Source: DASWOJ01 sp964242325
GTDB taxonomy: Bacteria > Pseudomonadota > Alphaproteobacteria > Acetobacterales > Acetobacteraceae
Length of the DNA stretch: 11,959 bases
Direction of reading: 5' to 3'
Assembly: GCA_964242325.1 (NCBI GenBank)
Contig: CAXTCI010000167.1
Location: 1 to 11,959 of the forward strand
Part shown: piece by piece, positions 6,651-11,959 of the stretch
Layout: every line of letters starts with the position of its first letter
How positions within the stretch are numbered: position 1 is the first letter of the stretch
Notes under the pieces: generated by a model
Told to the model about the DNA's origin: nothing
What the model saw: only the letters and a program-made list of their open reading frames with translations
Database searches by the model: none
Made by a program: the position numbers and the translations under genes

Positions 6651-6702
6651 ATGTGAAGTTGCAGCCGGCGAGAATGCCCGGGTCACAACGATTGGATTGA
6701 CC

Positions 6703-7782
6703 ATGAAGGCCGCAGTGTTGAACGCGTTTGGCTCGCCGCTTGCCATCGAAACCCTGCCCGACCCGGTCCTGGGCACCGGCGAGGTCCTGGTGGATGTCGT
6801 CGCAGCCGGCGTCCTGCCCTATGCAAGCGAGGTATTCAGCGGTGCGCGGAAGTATCCGCTCGTGCTGCCGGTCGTGTCGGGATGCGGCGCGATTGGCCGC
6901 GTGCGCGCCACCGGACCGGACGCGACGCGGCTCGCCGCCGGGGACTGGGTATTCTGCGACCCAACCGTGCGGTCGCGCGACGGCGGGCTTGCGCCCGAGA
7001 TCACCCTGCAGGGCTGGAGCAGCCGCGGCGAGGGCGGGCTGCGGCTGCAGGAGTATTTCCACAACGGCCCCTTCGCCGAGCAGATGCGGGTGCCGACCGA
7101 GAACGCCATCCCGATCGGGCCGATCAACCCGGCCGATGCCGGGCGGTGGTGCGCCATGGGCCTGATGCTGGTGCCCTATGGCGGGCTGCTGGCGGCGGGG
7201 CTGCAGGCCGGGGAAACGCTGCTGGTTAGCGGTGCCACCGGCAACTACGGTAGCGCCGCCGTGGCCGTCGGGCTGGCGATGGGAGCGGGCTGCGTCGTGG
7301 CGCCGGGCCGCAACGAGGCGGTGCTGGCGGACCTGGCCCGGCGCTTCGGCCCACGGCTGCGGACGGTGACGCTGACCGGCGGGGAGGACGAGGACCGGGC
7401 GCGGATGCAGGGGGTGGCGCCGGGGCCAATTGACTGCGTGATGGACATCCTGCCGCCTGCGGCGCCGGCCACCGCGGCGCGGACAGCCATCATGGCGGTG
7501 CGGCCCTATGGCCGGGCCGTGCTGATGGGCGGCGTCGGGATGCTAGGCGGCGCCGGGCTGGACCTGCCGTATCCGTGGATCATGCGGAACTGCGTCACCA
7601 TACATGGGCAGTGGATGTGTCCGCCCCACGCCAACATATGGATGACCGGGCTGATCCGGTCCGGCCTGCTGGACCTGGGCCAGTTCGAGGTGACGGAGTT
7701 CGGCTTGGACCGGGCCAACGAGGCCGTCGCGCACGCCGCCGCCAATGCCCGGCCGTTCAACATGACGGTGATCCGGCCGTAA
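6703..7782 (+). CDS. MDR-family NAD(P)-dependent oxidoreductase (zinc-less, quinone reductase-like)
   Basis: The 359-aa protein belongs to the medium-chain dehydrogenase/reductase superfamily. It has an N-terminal GroES-like domain (MKAAVLNAFGSPLAIE onward) and a Rossmann nucleotide-binding domain with the glycine-rich loop VSGATGNYG (175-183). The catalytic-zinc ligands of true alcohol dehydrogenases look absent: the usual Cys after the AAG stretch is replaced (AAGVLPYASEV, 34-44) and the GHE motif reads GCG (60-62). A zinc-independent reductase acting on quinones or enones is therefore more likely than an alcohol dehydrogenase; the substrate is unknown. The ATG gives the canonical MKA N-terminus although the ribosome site is weak. 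It is divergent from the MmyB-type regulator, its probable controller, and ends 22 bp from the convergent DUF2000 gene. Confidence 0.85.
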   Translation: MKAAVLNAFGSPLAIETLPDPVLGTGEVLVDVVAAGVLPYASEVFSGARKYPLVLPVVSGCGAIGRVRATGPDATRLAAGDWVFCDPTVRSRDGGLAPEITLQGWSSRGEGGLRLQEYFHNGPFAEQMRVPTENAIPIGPINPADAGRWCAMGLMLVPYGGLLAAGLQAGETLLVSGATGNYGSAAVAVGLAMGAGCVVAPGRNEAVLADLARRFGPRLRTVTLTGGEDEDRARMQGVAPGPIDCVMDILPPAAPATAARTAIMAVRPYGRAVLMGGVGMLGGAGLDLPYPWIMRNCVTIHGQWMCPPHANIWMTGLIRSGLLDLGQFEVTEFGLDRANEAVAHAAANARPFNMTVIRP

Positions 7783-7804
7783 TGGTGGTTCAGGCTGGTC
7801 CTGC

Positions 7805-8215
7805 CTATGGGTGCATCGCCGCGCCCTTCGTCGCCTTGTCCACGACGTTCTTCGGCCCGCGCAGCGCCAGGCCGACCAGGTCGGGTGCGTCTGCCGGCTC
7901 CGCCCGGAAGGCGTCACGGTTGGCGGCGTCGTGGTCGGTGCCGAACATGGCCCGGACATAGACGGCCCGGGTCAGGCCACGCTCGATGCCGTAACGGTAG
8001 GCGCGCAGCAGCACCTCGGGCGCCGCGGCGAGGATCAGCATCGGTTGGCCGAGTAGCCGGGCATGGCTGCGCCCGGCTGCATCCTCGTAGGGTTCGCCCA
8101 GCGCCTCAGGTGCTGCGGCGGCGATGCCGGTGGCGAGGAAGGCCGTCACGTTCAGCTTCTGCCAGACCTCCAGGTTCGGCAGGACCAGGATGGCCACCTT
8201 CGTATCGAACACCAT
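7805..8215 (-). CDS. DUF2000 family protein
   Basis: This 136-aa cytosolic protein of unknown function is full length for DUF2000. Recognisable family blocks are LEVWQKLNVTAFLATGIA (15-32), GEPYEDAAGR (40-49), QPMLILAA (57-64), YVRAMFGTDHDAANR (86-100) and the C-terminal LVGLALRGPKNVVDKATKGA (113-132). As I recall, DUF2000 structures resemble the Pth2 peptidyl-tRNA hydrolase fold, but catalysis has not been established. The ATG is preceded by GGGAGG at 10 nt. It lies 28 nt after trmB on the same strand, so it is probably the last gene of a metK-trmB-DUF2000 unit. This links it by position, though not by proof, to SAM/tRNA metabolism. Confidence 0.9.
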   Translation of the reverse strand: MVFDTKVAILVLPNLEVWQKLNVTAFLATGIAAAAPEALGEPYEDAAGRSHARLLGQPMLILAAAPEVLLRAYRYGIERGLTRAVYVRAMFGTDHDAANRDAFRAEPADAPDLVGLALRGPKNVVDKATKGAAMHP

Positions 8216-8243
8216 GCGTCGCTTCCCTCCCGGCAGTTGCGGT

Positions 8244-8960
8244 TCAGTCCGCCTCGGGCGCTGGCGCCGGCAGGTCCGTCCGGGTGAACCGCCAATACAG
8301 CGGCGTCCGCCCGGCCAGCAGCGCCTTCGCCTCATACCGCGTTGGCGGCCAGCCGGCCGGGCGTTCGGACGCCGGCGCCGGCGCGGTGAACAGCGCCTGT
8401 CCCGCCATGACCTCCGCGACCCAAGCCTGGTAGGTCGGATCGTCTGAGGCGATGCGCCACTCACCGCCGGGCCGCAGGGCGCGGGCGACCAAGGCGACCT
8501 GGGCCGGATGCACGAAGCGGCGTTTGGCATGGCGCATCTTGGGCCAGGGATCGGGAAACATCAGGAACACCCGGTCCAGGCTGCCCGGCGGCAGGGCGCG
8601 CAGCAGGATGCGGGCGTCGTCATCCCACAGGCGCAGGTTCGGGGGCAGGGGGGCGTCGGCCTCCCCACCCTCCGGCACCAGGCGGGACAGCAGGGAGCAC
8701 AGGCCATTCTCGAACACCTCGCAGGCGATCAGGCCGGCGCCGGGGTGCCCGGCGGCCAACGCCTGGGCGTGCTCGCCGCCGCCGAAGCCGACTTCCAGCC
8801 ACAGCCGGTCCGGCCGCGGGTCGAAGGCAGCCAGGGGATCGCCCGCCTGCGCCAAGGCGAGGCGTAGGCGGGGCAGGGTGGCGTCCAGCAGCAGTTGCTG
8901 CCGGGGCCGCAGCGGATGGCTCCGCGTGCGGCCGTATAGGCGTTCGGCTGGGTCCTTCAG
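8244..8960 (-). CDS. trmB: tRNA (guanine-N7-)-methyltransferase TrmB, apparent CTG start
   Basis: TrmB uses SAM to make m7G at position 46 of tRNA. The protein (238 aa from the CTG) has the N-terminal block YGRTRSHPLRPRQQ (9-22), a Rossmann SAM-binding loop LEVGFGGGEHAQALA (55-69), an acidic DDDAR segment (113-117), the signature FPDPWPKMRHAKRRFVHP (135-152), SDDPTYQAW (172-180) and TRYE (207-210). No ATG, GTG or TTG occurs in frame between the stretch overlapping metK and the conserved N-terminus; the first TTG comes at about residue 37, too late. The best candidate is CTG at 8960-8958, which overlaps the metK TGA as CTGA and has no Shine-Dalgarno sequence, so coupling to metK termination is likely. 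Function is secure; the start is inferred. Confidence 0.92.
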   Translation of the reverse strand: MKDPAERLYGRTRSHPLRPRQQLLLDATLPRLRLALAQAGDPLAAFDPRPDRLWLEVGFGGGEHAQALAAGHPGAGLIACEVFENGLCSLLSRLVPEGGEADAPLPPNLRLWDDDARILLRALPPGSLDRVFLMFPDPWPKMRHAKRRFVHPAQVALVARALRPGGEWRIASDDPTYQAWVAEVMAGQALFTAPAPASERPAGWPPTRYEAKALLAGRTPLYWRFTRTDLPAPAPEAD

Positions 8961-10144
8961 CGGTTGAAGGCGCTGCGCAGCGCCGGGACCAGGTCGGTCT
9001 TCTCCCAGGTGAAAGTGCCGAGGTCCTCGTCCGGCGTGCGGCCGAAGTGGCCGTAAGCGCTGGTCACGGCATAGATCGGCCGGTTCATGTGCAGGTGCTC
9101 GCGGATACCGCGCGGGCTGAGGTTCACCAGCTCGCGCAGCACCTTCTCCAGCTTGGCCTCCTCCACGTCCCGCCCCGTGCCGTCCAGGTCCACGTAAACC
9201 GATAGCGGGTGCGACACGCCGATGGCGTAGCTGATCTGCAGTGTGCACTTCTCTGCCAATCCCGCAGCCACGACGTTCTTGGCGAGGTAGCGGCAAGCAT
9301 AGGCGGCGCTGCGATCCACCTTGGTCGGGTCCTTGCCGCTGAACGCGCCGCCGCCGTGGGCGCAGGCGCCGCCATAGGTGTCCACGATGATCTTGCGCCC
9401 GGTCAGCCCGGCGTCGCCGTCAGGGCCGCCGATGACGAAGTTGCCGGTCGGGTTCACATACAGCTCATCATCGGGCGGCATCCAGCCCGGCGGCAGGCTG
9501 GTCTCGATGATCGGGCGGATCATCGCCTTGATGGTGCGCTGGTCCATGCCCTCGTCATGCTGGGTGGAGACGACGACGCTGGTCGCCCCGACCGGCTTGC
9601 CGTCCACGTAGCGCAGCGTCACTTGGCTTTTCGCGTCGGGCTGCAGCCCGGCCACGGTCGGGTCGCCGTTCCGGCGCATCTCGCTCATGCGGCGCAGGAT
9701 CAGGTGGGCGTAGTGGATCGGCGCCGGCATCAGCTCCGGCGTCTCGTTGCAGGCAAAGCCGAACATGATGCCCTGGTCGCCGGCGCCCTCGTCCTTGTTG
9801 CCGGCGCTGTCCACGCCCGCCGCGATGTCCACGCTCTGGGCATGCAGGTGGCACTGGATGTCGGCATGGCGCCAGGAGAAGCCGGCCTGGTCGTAGCCGA
9901 TGTCGTGGATGGCCAGACGGGCGAGATGGCAAAGCAGCTCGGGCGTGACGGTGCCGGGTCCGCGGGTCTCGCCGGCGAGGACGACGCGGTTGGTGGTGAC
10001 CAGCGTTTCGCAGCCGACGCGGGAGTAGGGGTCGGCAGCCAGGAAGGCGTCCAGAACAGTGTCGCTGATGCGGTCGGCGACCTTATCGGGGTGGCCTTCC
10101 GAGACCGATTCGGACGTGAAAAGGTATTCGCCCTTGGCGCGCAT
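8957..10144 (-). CDS. metK: S-adenosylmethionine synthetase MetK
   Basis: MetK makes SAM from methionine and ATP in the cytoplasm, as a homotetramer. The 395-aa protein is full length, with GHPDK (17-21, ATP/Mg site), the signature GAGDQGIMFG (120-129) and the phosphate-binding stretch GGGAFSGKDPTKVDRS (264-279). The ATG is preceded by AGAGGAG with a short spacer, a strong ribosome site. The stop overlaps the proposed trmB start by 4 nt. The 121-bp gap upstream (10145-10265) is very GC-rich with several partial self-complementary stretches. I could not match it to the SAM-I, SAM-II or SAM/SAH riboswitch patterns I remember, so regulation is unresolved. Confidence 0.97.
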   Translation of the reverse strand: MRAKGEYLFTSESVSEGHPDKVADRISDTVLDAFLAADPYSRVGCETLVTTNRVVLAGETRGPGTVTPELLCHLARLAIHDIGYDQAGFSWRHADIQCHLHAQSVDIAAGVDSAGNKDEGAGDQGIMFGFACNETPELMPAPIHYAHLILRRMSEMRRNGDPTVAGLQPDAKSQVTLRYVDGKPVGATSVVVSTQHDEGMDQRTIKAMIRPIIETSLPPGWMPPDDELYVNPTGNFVIGGPDGDAGLTGRKIIVDTYGGACAHGGGAFSGKDPTKVDRSAAYACRYLAKNVVAAGLAEKCTLQISYAIGVSHPLSVYVDLDGTGRDVEEAKLEKVLRELVNLSPRGIREHLHMNRPIYAVTSAYGHFGRTPDEDLGTFTWEKTDLVPALRSAFNR

Positions 10145-10265
10145 GGATTTCTCCTCTTGTCGCGTGATGATGGCAGGAGCGGCGCCGCGGTGTTCCGCTG
10201 GAGCAAAGCCGCCGCACCGGCCGGATGCCGGGGCGCCGGGTATGTGACCGATCCCTGGGGGGTGG

Positions 10266-10892
10266 TCAAGGCAAGCGGGCGCGGGCCAGCAAGGCTGGAG
10301 GAACAGGGCCGCGGATGGCGAGTTCGGCGGCGGGGCCGGAACGGTAGGCGGCGACGGGACGGAATGTGTTCTCGTCCCGGCGGGCGCGGGCGGCGCCGCG
10401 GACGGTGCTGCCGGTGTTGAAGGTGGAGTAGAAGGCGGGAGCTTGGGCGTCGAGCAGTGCTGCCGTGTCGAAGGCGAGGGTGACGGGCGGCTCGTCGAGC
10501 GGCGCCGCCTGGCTGCGCCGGCGGTCGCGGCGGCAGGCGCGGAGGAACGAGTCCCGGCGGGCCGGGTCGGCCCAGAAGAAGACCTGGCTGTCGATCAGCG
10601 CCCGCCACAGTGCAGGTTGGCCGGCAAATGCGCCGTGCAGCGAGGGCGTGATCTTCGCGTCGGCCATCAACTGGAAGCGCAAGACGGCCGAAGGGCCGCC
10701 AGCACCGAGCTGCACGCGCCGGAAGTCGTCGCGGTTCCGATCCGTGGGCAGGGCGCCTGCCTGCCGCAGCAGGTCCGCCGCGGGCAGCAGCCCCATCGCT
10801 TCGACACCCGCAAGGCCATCGGCTTCCACGACATGCCACACGACCGGGAAGCGTGCGGCGAAACGGGCGGAGCCGTCTGCGGCTGCGGTCAA
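10266..10892 (-). CDS. DUF7002-like protein of unknown function, probable TTG start
   Basis: The 208-aa reading (from TTG) resembles DUF7002: FPVVWHVVEADGLAGVEAMG (15-34) leading to LLPAADLL, then ITPSLHGAF (81-89), IDSQVFFWADPARRDSFLRA (100-119), VTLAFDTAALL (137-147), YSTFNTGST (155-163) and ENTFRPVAAY (174-183). No membrane segment or signal peptide is visible. The H-x-n-GL pattern followed by FFW recalls DarT/ADP-ribosyltransferase-like folds, which is speculation. The TTG overlaps the dapB stop as TTGA, the usual layout of coupled genes. An in-frame ATG at 10949 would overlap dapB by 60 bp and is less likely. It is followed by a 121-bp gap to metK. That the gene is real is likely (high G/C third positions, tight spacing); the family name is from recall. 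Confidence 0.7.
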   Translation of the reverse strand: MTAAADGSARFAARFPVVWHVVEADGLAGVEAMGLLPAADLLRQAGALPTDRNRDDFRRVQLGAGGPSAVLRFQLMADAKITPSLHGAFAGQPALWRALIDSQVFFWADPARRDSFLRACRRDRRRSQAAPLDEPPVTLAFDTAALLDAQAPAFYSTFNTGSTVRGAARARRDENTFRPVAAYRSGPAAELAIRGPVPPALLARARLP

Positions 10893-11659
10893 CCCACCCC
10901 CATGACGTCCTTCATCGAATACAGCCCCGGCGGTTTGCCCGCGGTCCACGCCGCGGCACGCACGGCGCCGGTGGCGAACATCCGGCGGTCAAAGGCGCGG
11001 TGGGTCAGGGCGATGTGCTCGGCTCCGGCAGCAAACAGGACGGTGTGCTCGCCGACGACGTTTCCGCCGCGCAGCGCCGCGAAGCCGATGGCGCCGGGCT
11101 GGCGCGGGCCAGTATGGCCGTCGCGTCCAGAGTCCATCACGTCCTCCAGCCGTACGCCGCGGCCGCGGGCGACGGCACGACCCAGGCCGACGGCGGTGCC
11201 GGACGGGGCGTCCACCTTCTGGTTGTGGTGCATCTCCAGGATCTCGGCATCGTACTCCGCCGCTGGCAGGGCGGCGCCCAGTTGCTCGGCGAGGGCGAGC
11301 AGGAGGGTGATGCCAGGGCCGAAATTGGGGGACTGGACGACGGGAATGCGTTGGGCGGCGCGGGCGACGGCGGCATCGTCTGCAGGGGACAGGCCGGTGG
11401 TGCCGAGGATCCAGGCGGCACTTGACGCAGCCAAGGCTTCGGCGTGGACGGCAGTGACGGCGGCGTGGGTGAAATCAATCACCGCGTCCGACGCCATAGC
11501 GAGGGCTGGCACGTCATTGAATGGGGCTATGCCAGCCGGGATGACGTGTCCGGACCCTGTGCGCTCGGTCCCGCCTGACAGGGTATGGCCGGCGGCCAGC
11601 ACTTCCTCTGCGATTAGACGGCCCATGCGGCCCGCAACGCCGATCACGCCGATCCGCAT
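10889..11659 (-). CDS. dapB: 4-Hydroxy-tetrahydrodipicolinate reductase DapB
   Basis: DapB performs the NAD(P)H-dependent second step of the diaminopimelate/lysine branch, supplying peptidoglycan. The 256-aa protein shows the N-terminal Rossmann motif GVIGVAGRMG (4-13), TTG (87-89), the catalytic stretch EMHHNQKVDAPSGTA (142-156; His144, His145, Lys148) and GGNVVGEHTV (198-207), all at normal spacing and normal family length. The ATG is preceded by AAGGA at about 10 nt. Only 32 bp separate the start from an upstream dispersed repeat. Its promoter is therefore either inside or beyond the repeat pair, or it is read from the gene upstream. It overlaps the proposed start of the DUF7002-like gene by 4 nt. 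Confidence 0.97.
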   Translation of the reverse strand: MRIGVIGVAGRMGRLIAEEVLAAGHTLSGGTERTGSGHVIPAGIAPFNDVPALAMASDAVIDFTHAAVTAVHAEALAASSAAWILGTTGLSPADDAAVARAAQRIPVVQSPNFGPGITLLLALAEQLGAALPAAEYDAEILEMHHNQKVDAPSGTAVGLGRAVARGRGVRLEDVMDSGRDGHTGPRQPGAIGFAALRGGNVVGEHTVLFAAGAEHIALTHRAFDRRMFATGAVRAAAWTAGKPPGLYSMKDVMGVG

Positions 11660-11691
11660 GGTGTCAGGTCCTTTTGGAACACCTCTGCGCT

Positions 11692-11733
11692 GCTCCCTTT
11701 CCCTCCGGGAGAGGGTTGGGGTGAGGGGGTCTT
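11692..11733 (+). repeat. REP-like dispersed repeat, copy 3 (right pair)
   Basis: This 42-bp unit differs from 1771-1812 at a single base (CCCTTTCCC instead of CCCTCTCCC in the first stem arm), with the same tail through GAGGGGGTCTT. The change leaves a G-T wobble in the hairpin. It starts 32 bp upstream of the dapB start codon. Confidence 0.85.
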
Positions 11734-11800
11734 CAAGCGCAAGTGTTGAATGACACTAGGTCTGATGCAAGCGGCACTGACGGCGCCCCGCTCCGCTGCC

Positions 11801-11844
11801 AAGACCCCTCACCCCAACCCTTTCCCAGAGGGAGAGGGGGCAGG
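11801..11844 (-). repeat. REP-like dispersed repeat, copy 4 (right pair, inverted)
   Basis: This inverted copy begins AAGACCCCTCACCCCAACCC and ends GGAGAGGGGGCAGG, with a few stem mismatches against copy 3. The 67-bp spacer between copies 3 and 4 is close to the 71-bp spacer of the left pair, but the two spacer sequences look unrelated. The pair can fold into a large stem-loop between the upstream gene stop (11883) and dapB. Confidence 0.8.
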
Positions 11845-11882
11845 CGACACTCTTTTCCCGGTCTGACGGGTGAGCGGCGAAC

Positions 11883-11959
11883 CTACTCGCGGTCGCGGTC
11901 GCCACCGGCCTCGGCCAGGGCGGCGCCGAACTCAAGCTGGTCGTCCTGCTCGACCTCCT
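11883..11959 (-). CDS. C-terminal tail of an unidentified gene (cut by window edge)
   Basis: A minus-strand frame open from the window edge reads EVEQDDQLEFGAALAEAGGD, then RDRE and a TAG stop at 11885-11883. Of 24 sense codons, 22 end in G or C, which matches the coding bias of the window and supports a real 3' end. The tail is acidic and then charged, with no motif I can assign. It is co-oriented with dapB, 223 bp upstream, with the repeat pair between. Confidence 0.5.
   Translation of the reverse strand, partial: EVEQDDQLEFGAALAEAGGDRDRE

Noticed and set aside
8944..8990. Programmed -1 frameshift joining MetK to TrmB
   Set aside because: The trmB frame is -1 relative to metK, but the junction has no slippery heptamer or obvious stimulatory structure; a CTG start is simpler.
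10145..10265. SAM-sensing riboswitch upstream of metK
   Set aside because: The leader is GC-rich and partly self-complementary, but I could not match the conserved cores of SAM-I, SAM-II or SAM/SAH classes. An Infernal/Rfam search would decide.
9209..10420. Plus-strand open frame of 403 aa opposite metK
   Set aside because: It is antisense to a clearly real MetK gene and has repetitive A/G/V/D/R-rich composition typical of shadow frames.
10443..11753. Plus-strand open frame of 436 aa opposite dapB and the DUF7002-like gene
   Set aside because: It spans two real minus-strand genes and ends in the dispersed repeat; no recognisable domain.

Overview
This 11,959-bp window is GC-rich and densely coding, with strong G/C preference at third codon positions. 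Gene content and order (metK-trmB, rimP-nusA, dapB, a DUF6311-type membrane protein, an MmyB-type regulator) suggest an alphaproteobacterium, most likely Rhodospirillales and perhaps Acetobacteraceae. The lineage is an inference, because no rRNA or species-specific marker is present. Most genes lie on the minus strand, so the right-hand genes are upstream.

Right side (about 8.2-11.96 kb, minus strand): the tail of an unidentified gene; a pair of inverted dispersed repeats; dapB (lysine/peptidoglycan precursor synthesis); a DUF7002-like gene whose proposed TTG start overlaps the dapB stop; metK (S-adenosylmethionine synthetase); trmB (tRNA m7G46 methyltransferase, a SAM user), which lacks any ATG/GTG/TTG start and appears to begin at a CTG overlapping the metK stop; and a DUF2000 gene. 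metK makes the SAM that trmB consumes.

Middle (about 1.9-7.8 kb): an accessory block with mixed orientation. From the right it holds a zinc-less MDR oxidoreductase (plus), a divergent MmyB-family regulator (minus), an intergenic patch rich in palindromes, a 702-aa DUF6311 membrane protein (plus), and a minus-strand pair made of a VOC ring-cleaving dioxygenase (MhqO/PcpA-like) followed by an IsdG/HmoA-like ABM monooxygenase. Three of these are redox or aromatic-compound enzymes, which hints at quinone/electrophile or heme handling; that link is an inference.

Left side (1-1.64 kb, minus strand): rimP and the 5' part of nusA, which run off the window edge. Many alphaproteobacteria have metK-trmB-rimP-nusA close together, so the middle block looks like an insertion that split this housekeeping cluster. 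A second inverted repeat pair sits at the left border of that block.

I see no tRNA, rRNA, CRISPR array, transposase or recognisable riboswitch. I found no convincing new multi-gene system. The best leads are the trmB start, the structured DNA at 5.6-5.8 kb, the DUF7002-like protein and the split operon.
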